Shown one piece after another: positions 7,820 through 17,597 of a stretch of DNA of 64,000 nucleotides. Source of the stretch: Planctomycetota bacterium (GTDB taxonomy: Bacteria; Planctomycetota; UBA1135); the NCBI GenBank assembly GCA_026421205.1, contig JAPKBM010000003.1, positions 1 to 64,000 on the forward strand. The letters are read 5' to 3'. The notes beneath the pieces are model-generated. The model did no database searches. It was not told the origin of the DNA and saw only the letters and a list, made by a program, of their open reading frames with translations. How positions within the stretch are numbered: position 1 is the first letter of the stretch; each line of letters opens with the position of its first letter. Position numbers and translations under genes: made by a program.

Positions 7820-9115
7820 ATGCATCGCCTCATCCCCCTGTCACTTTGTGTTTTCCTTCTTGCCTGTACTGTGGAAGAAAAGCCTTCGGTTGCGGTTGCT
7901 CCGGTTTCACATTCTTCGGAAAACACCTTTGATCAGGCAACCTTACAGGCCGCGGTGGACAAAATCCTTCCTCGAGTGGAAGAATTACGCGGATGGAAGT
8001 TTTCTGTAAAGGTTCCTGCCGGCGTGCATTCACCGGACGAGTTTATGGCCTATGCGATGAAGGAATTTGAGGAGGAGTATGGCAAAGAGAAATTTATTGC
8101 CTTGGGTGAATCTTATGCGCTCTTGGGCTTGATCGGCCCGGAGGTCGATTTTTTTCAAACATTTCTGGACCTCTTGCGGGGACAGGTGGGTGGTTACTAT
8201 GACCCAAAGACAAAAAAGTTTTTCATGATTGATGCATTTAATCAGGGCCCCTTGGCCGACATCATCATGGCCCATGAATTGACTCATGCTTTGGATGACC
8301 AACGATTTGATTTACTTCAAATGGGGTTAAACGCCAAAGGAAACTCGGATGAGGAGTTTGCTATGCGTTCGGTGGCCGAGGGAAGTGGGACAAACTTGAT
8401 GACCTTGTACACGACACAGGGTGCCGTGAAGGGTTGGCTAGACCCGATGCAATTGATGAAAGATACGATGGCGATGCAAAAGGACCAGACGGAGGCATTG
8501 GAAAAGGCGCCCGCATTTCTTGTGATGACCTTGTCCTTGCCTTATTTAGAGGGGAATAAATTCCTGCTGAAGACAACGAATACCATGGCAGCCATGATGG
8601 GCAAGCCAAAGAACGAAGATTTGGATCAGGCCTTCCGATTCCCTCCTCGCTCGAGTGAGCAGATCCTTCATCCAGAAAAGTATTGGGACCCATTAAAAAA
8701 GGATGAACCAATGGCGGTGCATGTTTCCGATTTTTCTGACAAGCTCGGAGATGGTTGGGCGTCTTTGGATTCAGATACTTTGGGGGAATTGGGCTGCTAC
8801 GCATTGACCGCCAGGGAAATGCCCAGCATGGCTACGGCTGCAGGGCAAATGGCATCACGTTTCAATCAGGCGTCCTCTGGGTGGGGTGGAGACGCGTATC
8901 GCTACTTCCGAAAGGAGGGCGGCGGGAAGCTCTTATTTTGGAAGACCGTGTGGGATACAGAGAAGGATGCCGTTGAGTTTTCCGAAGCCATTGAGATGAA
9001 GCAGAAAGACAATCCGTTTTATTACCATCAAGTGCTGACGGCCAATCGAGTACTTGTTACATTTGCGGATTCCGTTGGCATTGAGGACTTTAACCCCAGA
9101 GATTTTAAAGAATGA
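7820..9115 (+). CDS. Lipoprotein zinc metallopeptidase (HExxH family)
   Basis: 431 aa. The signal peptide ends in a lipobox, FLLAC (lipid-anchored Cys16). Residues 151-160 read AHELTHALDD: H152, E153 and H156 form the HExxH zinc site, and SVAEGSG (Glu187) is a good third ligand. QVGGYYDPKTKKFFM just upstream is typical of this uncharacterised zincin group. It overlaps the gamma-glutamyltransferase gene by 4 bp (ATGATGATG), so the two are co-expressed and may act together in peptide breakdown outside the cytoplasm. Substrate unknown. Confidence 0.75.
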   Translation: MHRLIPLSLCVFLLACTVEEKPSVAVAPVSHSSENTFDQATLQAAVDKILPRVEELRGWKFSVKVPAGVHSPDEFMAYAMKEFEEEYGKEKFIALGESYALLGLIGPEVDFFQTFLDLLRGQVGGYYDPKTKKFFMIDAFNQGPLADIIMAHELTHALDDQRFDLLQMGLNAKGNSDEEFAMRSVAEGSGTNLMTLYTTQGAVKGWLDPMQLMKDTMAMQKDQTEALEKAPAFLVMTLSLPYLEGNKFLLKTTNTMAAMMGKPKNEDLDQAFRFPPRSSEQILHPEKYWDPLKKDEPMAVHVSDFSDKLGDGWASLDSDTLGELGCYALTAREMPSMATAAGQMASRFNQASSGWGGDAYRYFRKEGGGKLLFWKTVWDTEKDAVEFSEAIEMKQKDNPFYYHQVLTANRVLVTFADSVGIEDFNPRDFKE

Positions 9116-10737
9116 TGATGACCCTTTTCCTTTTCTTATCGCTCGCTCCGCAAGAAGGTGCGGTGGCGACTTCTGAGCCTTACGCCACAGTGGCAACGTC
9201 CAGTATTTTCGCAGAAGGTGGAAATGCGGTGGATGCGGCGGTTGCAGCATCTTTTGCATTGGCGGTGACTTACCCCGCTGCGGGCAATTTAGGCGGTGGC
9301 GGGTTTTTTCTTTACCGAACTCCGCAAGGTGAAGCGCACTTCTTGGATTTCCGCGAGACGGCGCCGGCCGCTTCGCATCCGGATTTGTATTTAGACGCGT
9401 CGGGGAAGGTCAACAAAAGCGCATCTCGTTTAGGTTGGAGAGCCGTTGGCATTCCGGGGTCCGTGACAGGCATGGCAGAGGCGCATCGGCGGTGGGGGCG
9501 TTTGCCTTGGAAGAAAGTTCTAGCACCGGCAATTTGGTTGGCGGAAGACGGTTATGTTTTGACAAAAAAATCTAGTCAGAGCTTGGCTTGGGCAGCCAAA
9601 TACTTCGCCAAGGACCCGATGGCATCTTCTGTTTTCTTGGACACCCATGGAACATCTTGGCCGGCCGGGCATCGGCTGAAGCAGCCTGAACTTGCGGCAA
9701 CACTGCGTCTTATTGCAGAAAAGGGTGGCGATGCATTCCGGCGAGGACCGCTGGTAGACGGCATACTGAAAGCTAGTCGTGCGGGTGGAGGTATTTTGAC
9801 GGCGGAAGACTTTCGTGATTATCGCCCTGAAATGCGCCCGGTGCATCATTTCCATTGGCAGGGACTGGAGCTTCTTACCTTGTCACCTCCTTCCTCTGGC
9901 GGAGTTTTCTTGGAGCAGACCCTGACTTCTTTGGTGCACCCGAAGTTGAGCATCTTAGGTCCCATGGCTGGGTGGACGGTTCAATGCATTGGTGAGGCCA
10001 CGGCTCTTGCATTCCAAGATCGGAATCGTTGGCTTGGAGACCCTGACGGCTTTGATTTTGCATGGACAGATTTAGTGGCAGAGGATTACCTGAACCACCG
10101 ACGGAAGTTTTTGTCGGGAGATCGGTTCACGCCGACTTCTGCGCCTTTGAATCATCCATTTCTAGAAAGTGAAGAGACGACTCATTTTTCAGTGATGGAC
10201 CCACAGGGAGGGGCCGTTTCTGTGACGACTACGCTGAATGGTGCCTATGGTGCAAAGGTAATGGCGCCGGGTGGGTTTCTTATGAATAATGAGATGGATG
10301 ATTTCGCGGCGGCTCCTGGAACTGCAAATCAATTTGGTTTGGTGCAGGGGAAGTACAACGCAGTTGTCGCCGGTCGCCGACCTTTGTCGTCTATGTCACC
10401 CGTGATCGTCGTGAAAGAGGGGCGCGTAGATGCCGTATTAGGTTCACCGGGTGGTCCAACGATTCTGACTACCGTGATGCAAGTTTTATTGAACCGCTAT
10501 TTGTTTACTATGAATCCAAAGGCTGCGATGGCGTTCCCACGATTTCATCGTCAAGACTTGCCGGAGGTTCTTCATTTTGAGCCCGGAAGGTTGAATGACT
10601 TTTCACGCGCTTATCTCAAGCGAGTCGGACAACCGATGAAACGTCGTTCTTCTTTGGGAGACGTCAATGCGATTTTTTGGTGGGAGGGGGAGTGGCGTGC
10701 TTTTACGGATCCCCGCCATGAAGGGCTTGGTCTGTAA
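9112..10737 (+). CDS. ggt: Gamma-glutamyltransferase (gamma-glutamyltranspeptidase)
   Basis: 541 aa proenzyme of the Ntn-hydrolase superfamily that cleaves glutathione and other gamma-glutamyl compounds. The self-cleavage/nucleophile site is TTHFSVMD (Thr356 starts the small subunit). Other motifs are GGNAVDAAVAASFALAVTYP near the N-terminus, LDFRETAPAA with the substrate-binding Arg, RPLSSMSPVIV and GSPGGPTI. A short signal peptide (MMMTLFLFLSLAPQEG) predicts export. Translation is coupled to the lipoprotein peptidase upstream. The length and all main motifs are normal, so it should be active. Confidence 0.93.
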   Translation: MMMTLFLFLSLAPQEGAVATSEPYATVATSSIFAEGGNAVDAAVAASFALAVTYPAAGNLGGGGFFLYRTPQGEAHFLDFRETAPAASHPDLYLDASGKVNKSASRLGWRAVGIPGSVTGMAEAHRRWGRLPWKKVLAPAIWLAEDGYVLTKKSSQSLAWAAKYFAKDPMASSVFLDTHGTSWPAGHRLKQPELAATLRLIAEKGGDAFRRGPLVDGILKASRAGGGILTAEDFRDYRPEMRPVHHFHWQGLELLTLSPPSSGGVFLEQTLTSLVHPKLSILGPMAGWTVQCIGEATALAFQDRNRWLGDPDGFDFAWTDLVAEDYLNHRRKFLSGDRFTPTSAPLNHPFLESEETTHFSVMDPQGGAVSVTTTLNGAYGAKVMAPGGFLMNNEMDDFAAAPGTANQFGLVQGKYNAVVAGRRPLSSMSPVIVVKEGRVDAVLGSPGGPTILTTVMQVLLNRYLFTMNPKAAMAFPRFHRQDLPEVLHFEPGRLNDFSRAYLKRVGQPMKRRSSLGDVNAIFWWEGEWRAFTDPRHEGLGL

Positions 10738-10750
10738 ACGAATCAGTTGA

Positions 10751-13700
10751 TTACAGGCGCACTGTGACGACAGCTTCGTCACCCAGCGTAAGATTCATGG
10801 GGAACTCCTTTGTGATTCCGTCGGCCGTCACTTCCAGGAGATAGCGACCTGGGGCAAAGGAGCCCACTCTTTGAACGCCATCGCCGCCAAACATGTTTCT
10901 GAAGCGAGCGGCAGCGCTGTCACTCTCGCTGACTAGGTTGCCATCGTAGTCTAAAAGAACAAGGGCAGCGTCAGCGATATTCTCTCCGTTGTTACCTAGT
11001 ACACGAACTTTCAAGGTGACGCCTGTGCTCATCACCAGTCGTATATTCGTGACTTCACCCATTTCCACGAAGACGGGGTCACTGGTCATGGGAGCCATGC
11101 CCCGTGATTCCACCTTCACCGTCCATTCTCCTGCTGGAAGTCCGCCCAGAGATCCATTCCCATTCCATCCCCACGTGGAATAATCATTTCCGGACATGTC
11201 AGCATAAGCAGGGACTCCTTTTACGCTAAACCCTTGTTTGATAGGGTCTCCATTGGAATCGACTACTTCCACGGAAATAGCGCCAGCCGATTCAAGATAG
11301 ATTACCCCGACATCTTTTATGCCATCTTCGGAAAGTGAAAATGTTTCCCCATGACTCTCGAGGTAAAACATAGACTCCGGCATGCCTCCCCGATTTTTTT
11401 GTCGAACCTCAACGCGATATTCCCCATGAGGCGTCCCTTCAAATTGGAAATTCCCCTTGGCATCCGTTTCAGTTTGCCGGCTGTTGGGGCCTTGCGAAGA
11501 TCGTGAGCCACCAAAAAGAGCAAAGCCTCCTCCGGGGGAAGCCTTCATATCTACTAGGTGTACGGGAACTCCTGAGACGGGTGCATCGGTTGCCATGGAT
11601 CGGACAAAGCCTTTCACCACGGACTCCGGAACGCGAACGTCTAGCCAATGAGTGGGGGTGTCTGGAACACTCATCTTTAAATTCCCTCCCCAATCATTGG
11701 ATTCGACGCGGAGTGTGTATTCACTGGGCGCCAAGCTCTTAAAGACGAAATTCCCTTCGGCATCGGATTTCACTGATGCCATACTGAAATTAAACATACC
11801 CGCGTTATTGTCTGCGGCGGTCAATTGCGCATAAGGAACAGGGTTTCCGTTTTTTGTGATTTGTCCAGACACTTCACAGCCACCGGAGGATGGGTCCAAT
11901 AATTCAATTTCAGTGACTTCATTTTCTTCGACGGTGGCGGTCACTAATCTTCCGCCCGTTAGGATGGATGCAAAATCACCCGAAAATAAAGAGTCGTCAT
12001 CTAAAGCTGCTGCAATCATGAAATAGGTCCCAGGGCGCATATTCTCAAAAGAAAATGCCCCTCGTTCATCAGTTCCGGTTTGACCGAAATCTTGTCCGGC
12101 CATGGTTAAGCAGGCCACCATGCGGCGAGCCAGAAGATTGCCATGACGGTCCACAACCGTTCCTTGAATACTTCCCCCACGACCGAGTTCTAACTCTAAG
12201 TCCTCACGGAGTTCACCCGCTTCTAACGGACTCCCCTTTTTAGAAAGCGCTGCGTAGCCGTCGGCGAGGACATGGATGTGGTCGGCCCCTTCTTCTAGCC
12301 CCTCTAATAAGAAGGTCCCATCTTCCGCAGTTTCCGTGACTGGGTTCCCTTCCCAGAATCCTTGCAGAAGCGTTCCAAGTCCAGATCCTTGGCCTACGCC
12401 ACCACTGACGGTTGCGCTGGCAATGGGTTGCCCTGTTTGTTTATCGATGACACGACCACCGAGTCCAGCCCCACGAACCATGGAAACGAGGAGTCCCGTG
12501 GCTTCTCCAGATTCCGGAATCGTGACTTCAAGAGTGTGGTTTGTGAGACCTTCCGCACGGAATACGAATGTCCAGGGGCCCGAGGAAAGGCCCTGCATGG
12601 AAAAACTTCCGTCGGAATTGTCAAACCATTTTGCGTTTCCGAGCTTTCGCATTGGCGTGGATGACGGCGTTAAAAGATTTTCCTGTTCCCCCAAGAATTC
12701 ACCTTGCGTCTCTTGCGAAGATAATGAGGTGGGCGCCTCCGTTTCCGTTGCTGCTACCGAATCGACCGAGGACGAAGCTCGCCCTCTATAGCCCATTTCT
12801 GCTTGGATTGTGAAAAAGGGGACAGGGTCTTCTCGGTCTGCTCGAACAACAATGCCTGAAGCTGTTCCAGGTCTATTGAGAAGCAGTACCGGTAGAGGAT
12901 TCTCTTCTAGATTCCCTAATTTGTAATCGCCATCGAGAAAACCAAGAGACGTAACACGGACTCGGGCATGGTTCCAACCTGGGAGAGAGAAGCGTCCTTG
13001 TTCGTCCGTGCGTGCCATGGTGTCGGCAGGAAGAAATTCAGGAATAATCTCTCGAGCTGCTTCCAAGAGAGGGTTCATGCTTTGGCGGCCGCGAGAACTC
13101 TTTTCTGTGTCGTTGGTCACCGGGTTGGGCAAGCTCATTAAAGCAACTTTCGCAAACGGAACTGGTTTTCCTTCCACGTCGATGACACGCCCTTGAATCA
13201 GCTGAGTTTCAGGAATGAGTAAATCGGGAGCACGAGAGGCAGAACCGGCAAGAATGGCTTGTCCTGGCTGCGAGCGCCCATCGATAGATTGGGCAATTGT
13301 GAGATAATTTCCTTTCGGGAGAAAAGGAAATATATAGTCTCCTTTCGAATTCGTCTGAGCTGTCCATGCCGGAAAATCTCGAAAGAGTGGAATAATCCGA
13401 CGGAGGTCAAGGGGGACTACGGCTACCGTGGCTTGTGAAATACCCTTTCCGCTTTCGGCGACGACTTTCCCCTGAAGGGAGCCACCGTCATCAAGGCGGA
13501 CTTCAATTTTCGCCTCTTGCTTTCCAGGCAAGGGTCCCAGCTCTTTGACCCCAGGTTGGGTGGAAGAGGCGAACCCACTTAAGCTCAATACCATTCCGGC
13601 CGGAACAGCTTCCAAGTGAAATGCACCAGCGGCGTCGGCGAAAACACGCTCCACAAAGAATTCTCGATTCCGAAATGCCGCGATGAGGTATTTGATTCCT

Positions 13701-14317
13701 GGATTCACCAGAACTTCCGCCCCCGGAACCGGAGCTCCTCGCGCGTCCACGACCCTTCCCTGAATGCTGGCCGCTGGGTGGGTTGTGAGTGTGACCCCAT
13801 CCGTGCTCAACAACACACTTGCGGGAACATGGCGTCGCCCGCGCGTGAGGAGTTGTGGCGCCCTTGCCGTCAAATATAAACTTCGTCCAGGCACTCCCTC
13901 AAGTTGGAACTCTCCCCGTTCATTGGTTTTTGCCGACGCAAGCGGTTCCAAAGAAAACTCCAGCGGTTTCGAAAGTATTTCTTCAAATCCTTGTTCCACA
14001 TCAAGTAAAGGAAATGGAGACGAGTATGCCGCAACCCAAGCATTTCCTACCGGAGTTCCTTGTGCGTCCACAACCATGCCGTGCATGCCAAAGTTCCCTT
14101 GCCCAATTTTCTCCCCCCGATTATCAAATAATTTCCCCGGGCTTAAATCCGTGGTCACGCGAGAAGGGATAAAGTCAGCTTTGGCGACTGCGGTGGTTTG
14201 TGACGCTTTGAGGTCAGGAACCTCCAGAGGGGTCACGGGGGTCCACTGCGGTTGAAATACAATCCACAAGAGGGCTCCTAGGAGGAGGATCAGAATGGGG
14301 GCAAGGAACTTTCGCAT
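10751..14317 (-). CDS. Giant surface protein with tandem carboxypeptidase-regulatory-like repeats
   Basis: 1188 aa. One N-terminal hydrophobic helix (APILILLLGALLWIVF) anchors or exports it; the rest is made of about ten Ig/prealbumin-like units of 80-110 residues following the pattern GRVVDARGAPVPGAEV ... T.E.G.F.LEGVP....YL.A. The same repeat style recurs in the two proteins at 61.6-64.0 kb. Function is unknown; such repeats usually form stalks or binding surfaces outside the cell. A 13-bp palindrome (CCGTAGGCTACGG) sits 1 nt before the ATG. It converges with ggt, leaving 13 bp between stops. Confidence 0.75.
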   Translation of the reverse strand: MRKFLAPILILLLGALLWIVFQPQWTPVTPLEVPDLKASQTTAVAKADFIPSRVTTDLSPGKLFDNRGEKIGQGNFGMHGMVVDAQGTPVGNAWVAAYSSPFPLLDVEQGFEEILSKPLEFSLEPLASAKTNERGEFQLEGVPGRSLYLTARAPQLLTRGRRHVPASVLLSTDGVTLTTHPAASIQGRVVDARGAPVPGAEVLVNPGIKYLIAAFRNREFFVERVFADAAGAFHLEAVPAGMVLSLSGFASSTQPGVKELGPLPGKQEAKIEVRLDDGGSLQGKVVAESGKGISQATVAVVPLDLRRIIPLFRDFPAWTAQTNSKGDYIFPFLPKGNYLTIAQSIDGRSQPGQAILAGSASRAPDLLIPETQLIQGRVIDVEGKPVPFAKVALMSLPNPVTNDTEKSSRGRQSMNPLLEAAREIIPEFLPADTMARTDEQGRFSLPGWNHARVRVTSLGFLDGDYKLGNLEENPLPVLLLNRPGTASGIVVRADREDPVPFFTIQAEMGYRGRASSSVDSVAATETEAPTSLSSQETQGEFLGEQENLLTPSSTPMRKLGNAKWFDNSDGSFSMQGLSSGPWTFVFRAEGLTNHTLEVTIPESGEATGLLVSMVRGAGLGGRVIDKQTGQPIASATVSGGVGQGSGLGTLLQGFWEGNPVTETAEDGTFLLEGLEEGADHIHVLADGYAALSKKGSPLEAGELREDLELELGRGGSIQGTVVDRHGNLLARRMVACLTMAGQDFGQTGTDERGAFSFENMRPGTYFMIAAALDDDSLFSGDFASILTGGRLVTATVEENEVTEIELLDPSSGGCEVSGQITKNGNPVPYAQLTAADNNAGMFNFSMASVKSDAEGNFVFKSLAPSEYTLRVESNDWGGNLKMSVPDTPTHWLDVRVPESVVKGFVRSMATDAPVSGVPVHLVDMKASPGGGFALFGGSRSSQGPNSRQTETDAKGNFQFEGTPHGEYRVEVRQKNRGGMPESMFYLESHGETFSLSEDGIKDVGVIYLESAGAISVEVVDSNGDPIKQGFSVKGVPAYADMSGNDYSTWGWNGNGSLGGLPAGEWTVKVESRGMAPMTSDPVFVEMGEVTNIRLVMSTGVTLKVRVLGNNGENIADAALVLLDYDGNLVSESDSAAARFRNMFGGDGVQRVGSFAPGRYLLEVTADGITKEFPMNLTLGDEAVVTVRL

Positions 14318-14318
14318 A

Positions 14319-14331
14319 CCGTAGCCTACGG
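14319..14331 (-). promoter_or_regulatory. 13-bp palindrome abutting the start codon of the 1188-aa gene
   Basis: CCGTAGGCTACGG (minus strand) is a perfect 6-bp inverted repeat around one base, ending 1 nt before ATG. It contains TAGGCT, a possible -10 box for a leaderless transcript. It might be an operator or a small hairpin at the ribosome-loading site. No protein can be named. Confidence 0.3.
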
Positions 14332-14369
14332 ATAAAAAGCATCGACGTACTCAAGTTTTTGGAAGTTAT

Positions 14370-15410
14370 TTAAACCTCTAAGAGCGGCAATTGCTGGCTC
14401 TGTTTCTTAGATATTTCCCTCGCAACTTTCCCGGCTAGACTGACGTAAGCCTTTGCTGCGGCGGAATCTGGATGACTCAGCACCACGGGCGTGCCAGAGT
14501 CGCCGGCCTGGCGAACGTCGGGATGCAAGGGAACCGTTCCAAGGTATGGGAGGTCATAAGCTTCGGCTGTCTTTTTCCCACCACCGGTCCCAAAAATATC
14601 ACCGGACATATTTTCTACCACGCCAAGAATAGGGCACTTTACTTTTTTACACATGCCAATCGCTCGTCGAACATCGGTGAGAGAAACTTCGGGGGGCATG
14701 GTGACGACCACTGCGCCACTTAAGGGCACGAGTTGTGCCAAGGAAATTTGCGCATCTCCTGTGCCCGGAGGCATGTCCACGATTAAGTAATCTAAGCTCC
14801 CCCAATGCACTTCTTTCAGAAATTGCTCCAGTGCTTTGTGCAACATGGGGCCCCGCCACATCACAGGTTGACCGTCTTCAACCAGATTTCCAACGGAGAT
14901 CGTTTTTACTCCGTGGGCCGTCATCGGAACAATTTGTCCGTCGGCGCCTCCCGTCGGCTTTCCTTGAATCCCCATCATCACGGGAATGTTTGGCCCATAA
15001 ACATCGGCATCTAAGATTCCAACTTTCGCTCCAGCTTGTGATAAGGCGACGGCCAAGTTCACCGTGGTTGTCGTTTTTCCGACGCCGCCTTTGCCTGAAG
15101 TCACGGCAAGCACATGCCCGATGTTTCCTCCCAAATCGTTGCCCTCCGGAAGTGAGCTTTTCACTTTTGCTGTGAGATTGACCGTTACTTGTTCCGCACC
15201 TTCTAGCGCCGCAACCGCATCATGGGCTTGCTGCTTGAGCTCTTCCTTCACGGGGCAGGCCGGGGTCGTGAGTTCCAGCGTGAATTTGACCCCACCACCG
15301 CAAACGGTAAGATCCTGAACAAAGCCTAGAGCGACAATGTCCTGATGGAGATCGGGGTCTTGAACGGCTTTGAGCGCGTCCAGCACAGTTTCCTTGGTGA
15401 GTTCTGTCAT
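14370..15410 (-). CDS. mrp: Mrp/ApbC-family iron-sulfur cluster carrier ATPase
   Basis: 346 aa. The N-terminal MIP18 (DUF59) domain (about residues 1-85) is followed by a deviant Walker [17 protein letters not shown] (about 105-120), and [13 protein letters not shown]. The family moves Fe-S clusters to apoproteins in the cytosol. The CxxC that usually bridges the cluster between the two subunits, normally just after ENMS, is missing: the sequence goes from ENMSGDIF straight to GTGGGKK. Fe-S binding may therefore differ, although some Mrp proteins of other phyla also lack it. It is divergent from queC with only 14 bp between starts. Confidence 0.9.
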   Translation of the reverse strand: MTELTKETVLDALKAVQDPDLHQDIVALGFVQDLTVCGGGVKFTLELTTPACPVKEELKQQAHDAVAALEGAEQVTVNLTAKVKSSLPEGNDLGGNIGHVLAVTSGKGGVGKTTTTVNLAVALSQAGAKVGILDADVYGPNIPVMMGIQGKPTGGADGQIVPMTAHGVKTISVGNLVEDGQPVMWRGPMLHKALEQFLKEVHWGSLDYLIVDMPPGTGDAQISLAQLVPLSGAVVVTMPPEVSLTDVRRAIGMCKKVKCPILGVVENMSGDIFGTGGGKKTAEAYDLPYLGTVPLHPDVRQAGDSGTPVVLSHPDSAAAKAYVSLAGKVAREISKKQSQQLPLLEV

Positions 15411-15424
15411 GGGGATATCGTAGA

Positions 15425-16141
15425 ATGAGCCATAAACCTGAGGGTTTCAAGGGTATGGCAACTCCAAAGGATACGAAAAAACACGCCGTAGTGCTGTTGA
15501 GTGGTGGCTTAGATTCAGCCACGGTCGCGGCATGGCTTAAAGCCGACGGATTCCTCATCTACGCTTTGAGCGTGGATTATGGTCAGCGGCATCGGGTGGA
15601 ACTGAATGCAGCAAGCAAAATGGCCTCTTGGGTCGGTGTGGAAGAGCACCTCATTCTTCCCATGGACCTTCGCCCTATAGGAGGGAGCGCTCTTACGGAC
15701 CCCTCATGGCCTATTCCGAAGGGTGGCCAAGAGCAAGACCCGGTAGCTGCCGATATTCCCATCACCTATGTCCCTGCCCGAAACACCCTTTTTCTTTCTT
15801 TGGCTTTGGGATTCGCTGAAGCACGTGGGGCATCCGTGATTGGCATTGGAGTGAACGCCTTGGATTATTCGGGCTACCCGGATTGCCGCCCAGAATTCAT
15901 TGCGGCCTTCGAAACTCTTGCAAACTTAGCAACGCGAGAGGGCGTAGAAGGCAAGGGATTCCAACTCTGGACCCCCCTTCAACACATGACGAAGGTGGAA
16001 ATCCTTCAAAAAGCGGAGGAGTTGGGGGTTCCCGTTGAGCAAACGATTTCTTGCTATGACCCGGACGCCTCGGGATTGGCTTGTGGCCTCTGTGATTCAT
16101 GCCGCCTTCGTACGCAGGCTTTTCAAGCGCTTCATGGTTAA
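15425..16141 (+). CDS. queC: 7-cyano-7-deazaguanine synthase QueC
   Basis: 238 aa. The ATP-pyrophosphatase loop is [14 protein letters not shown] and the C-terminal zinc site is C-x9-C-x2-C-x2-C (CYDP...LACGLCDSC). It converts 7-carboxy-7-deazaguanine to preQ0 for queuosine in tRNA. Either ATG 15425 or ATG 15455 (MATPKDTKK) could start it; the core begins after both. It is the first gene of an operon with a GNAT acetyltransferase and mazG, with 8- and 14-bp overlaps. No preQ1 riboswitch fits in the 14-bp leader. queD and queE are not in the window. tRNA-Asp(GUC), a queuosine substrate in bacteria, lies just behind this operon. Confidence 0.93.
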   Translation: MSHKPEGFKGMATPKDTKKHAVVLLSGGLDSATVAAWLKADGFLIYALSVDYGQRHRVELNAASKMASWVGVEEHLILPMDLRPIGGSALTDPSWPIPKGGQEQDPVAADIPITYVPARNTLFLSLALGFAEARGASVIGIGVNALDYSGYPDCRPEFIAAFETLANLATREGVEGKGFQLWTPLQHMTKVEILQKAEELGVPVEQTISCYDPDASGLACGLCDSCRLRTQAFQALHG

Positions 16142-16601
16142 ACCCAACGCACCTGTGGCATTGTGCCTTCTAGAGGATGTGACTCCCGCACTCTTGGATT
16201 TACGCCATCGCCTTCTTCGGAAAGGTCAGCCTCCAGAGTCCGCGTCTTATCCCGACGTAGACCCTCTTCCAACGACAAAGCACCTCGGCGCCTTTGCTGA
16301 GGAACGGCTCGTTGGTTGCGCCACGATGCAGGCCGACCCTTCTTCTACGGGAAACCCCACTTGTCGCTTACGCATTCGAGGAATGGCGGTCGACCCCGCC
16401 TGGCAAGGGCAGGGCATCGGCACCCGCATGGTGCAACAACTGCAACAATGGGCGCGTAAAGAAAACAGCGGGATTTGGTGTAACGCACGTATCCTTGCCG
16501 TGCCAATGTACGCCCGCTGCGGTTTTGAAATCACGTCAGAGGAATTTGACATGCCCCTGATCGGCCCGCATTACAACATGGAGTGGAATGATGCCTCTTG
16601 A
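16134..16601 (+). CDS. GNAT-family N-acetyltransferase
   Basis: 155 aa starting at ATG 16134 ([15 protein letters not shown]), which overlaps the queC stop by 8 bp; upstream in-frame codons would lie inside queC. The acetyl-CoA motif A is [20 protein letters not shown], and [10 protein letters not shown] is the usual motif B end. The substrate is unknown; small GNATs of this type act on amino acids, antibiotics or protein N-termini. Coupled translation with queC and mazG suggests co-expression, not necessarily a shared pathway. Confidence 0.85.
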   Translation: MVKPNAPVALCLLEDVTPALLDLRHRLLRKGQPPESASYPDVDPLPTTKHLGAFAEERLVGCATMQADPSSTGNPTCRLRIRGMAVDPAWQGQGIGTRMVQQLQQWARKENSGIWCNARILAVPMYARCGFEITSEEFDMPLIGPHYNMEWNDAS

Positions 16602-17406
16602 ACAACCTGTACCTTCCGAATGGCTTTCTGCCATCGAACGCCTCATGCAAGTTGTGGATACTTTGCGTGGTCCCGACGGCTGCCCCTGGGATCAAAAGCA
16701 AACCATTAAATCCCTTGCTCCGCATTTGGTGGAAGAGTGTCATGAAATGGCCGACGCCGTGGCTCGCAAAAATACGGCCGACACTTGTGAAGAGCTGGGG
16801 GATTTGTTGATGGGGGTCTTGATGGTGGCCCGCGTGGCCAGTGAAGATCAAAGTTTCACGCCTGCTGACGTAGCGGATGGGATTACGAAGAAATTAATCC
16901 GTCGGCACCCGCATGTTTATGGGGATGTGGAAGTTCACGGAGATGATGGTCAGGTTTTGAAAAATTGGGAGGCGATTAAGAAAGAGGAGAAGGCTGAGAA
17001 AGGTGTGGATGAATCTACTTTGTCTGGCGTTCCCCGAAGCTTGCCTGCATTGTTGCGTGCCTATCGTGTCGGGCAAAAAGCTTCCAATGCTGGTTTTGAT
17101 TGGCCTGATTTGCGCGGACCGGAGGCAAAGGTTGAGGAGGAATGGGGAGAATTCAAAGAGGCGGTAGAGGCGGGTGATCAAAAAGCGGCAGAAGAGGAGC
17201 TTGGAGATTTACTTTTTGCTGTCGTCAACATGGCACGGAAAATCAAGATTGAGCCAGAATTGGCATTACGTGGGACGGTTGAGCGATTTAGCTCACGTTT
17301 TCAGCATATGGAGCAGCACCTCGGCAAGCCATTGGCGGACGCAACCCTAGAAGAAATGGATGCCCTTTGGGATGAGGCAAAGGAAATTGAGCAAAATGGC
17401 TCTTGA
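16588..17406 (+). CDS. mazG: Nucleoside triphosphate pyrophosphohydrolase MazG
   Basis: 272 aa with two MazG domains. The first has LRGPDGCPWDQKQT and the metal motif EECHEMADA...EELGD (about residues 50-73); the second has EEWGEFKEA...EEELGDLLF (about 185-212). The all-alpha enzyme hydrolyses canonical and damaged NTPs to NMP and pyrophosphate. The start overlaps the acetyltransferase by 14 bp; MMPLEQ or the second Met both work. It ends about 15 nt before the promoter of tRNA-Asp, so that promoter is separate from the mazG operon. Confidence 0.92.
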   Translation: MMPLEQPVPSEWLSAIERLMQVVDTLRGPDGCPWDQKQTIKSLAPHLVEECHEMADAVARKNTADTCEELGDLLMGVLMVARVASEDQSFTPADVADGITKKLIRRHPHVYGDVEVHGDDGQVLKNWEAIKKEEKAEKGVDESTLSGVPRSLPALLRAYRVGQKASNAGFDWPDLRGPEAKVEEEWGEFKEAVEAGDQKAAEEELGDLLFAVVNMARKIKIEPELALRGTVERFSSRFQHMEQHLGKPLADATLEEMDALWDEAKEIEQNGS

Positions 17407-17420
17407 GACGGGTGTTCCTC

Positions 17421-17450
17421 TTGACCCTTTGTGCTGGAAAGCCCTATACT
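17421..17450 (+). promoter_or_regulatory. Sigma-70-type promoter of tRNA-Asp
   Basis: TTGACC, an 18-bp spacer and TATACT stand 15 nt upstream of the tRNA 5' end. This is the best housekeeping promoter in the window and shows the consensus this organism uses. Sequence match only. Confidence 0.75.
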
Positions 17451-17465
17451 TCTCGGCCAAACAGC

Positions 17466-17542
17466 GGGGATGTAGCGCAATTGGTTAGCGTACCAGACTG
17501 TCGATCTGGAGGTTGCGAGTTCGAGTCTCGTCATCCTCGCCA
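17466..17542 (+). tRNA. trnD: tRNA-Asp (anticodon GTC)
   Basis: A 77-nt cloverleaf. The acceptor stem GGGGATG pairs with CATCCTC (one G-U), the anticodon arm is CCAGA-CTGTCGA-TCTGG, the T arm is GCGAG-TTCGAGT-CTCGT, the discriminator is G73 as expected for Asp, and CCA is encoded. It is followed after 5 nt by an intrinsic terminator, so it is transcribed alone. G34 is the site for queuosine, matching queC nearby. Confidence 0.97.
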
Positions 17543-17547
17543 TTCAG

Positions 17548-17580
17548 CTAGGTAGTCTTTCGAGGCTACCTAGTTTTTTT
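17548..17580 (+). terminator. Intrinsic terminator of tRNA-Asp
   Basis: Perfect 8-bp stem CTAGGTAG / CTACCTAG with a 10-nt loop, followed by T7. Confidence 0.9.
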
Positions 17581-17597
17581 ATTCCCTTAGGTCTGTA

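Noticed and set aside
15411-15424. preQ1 riboswitch before queC
   Set aside because: The gap to mrp is 14 bp, too short for an aptamer.
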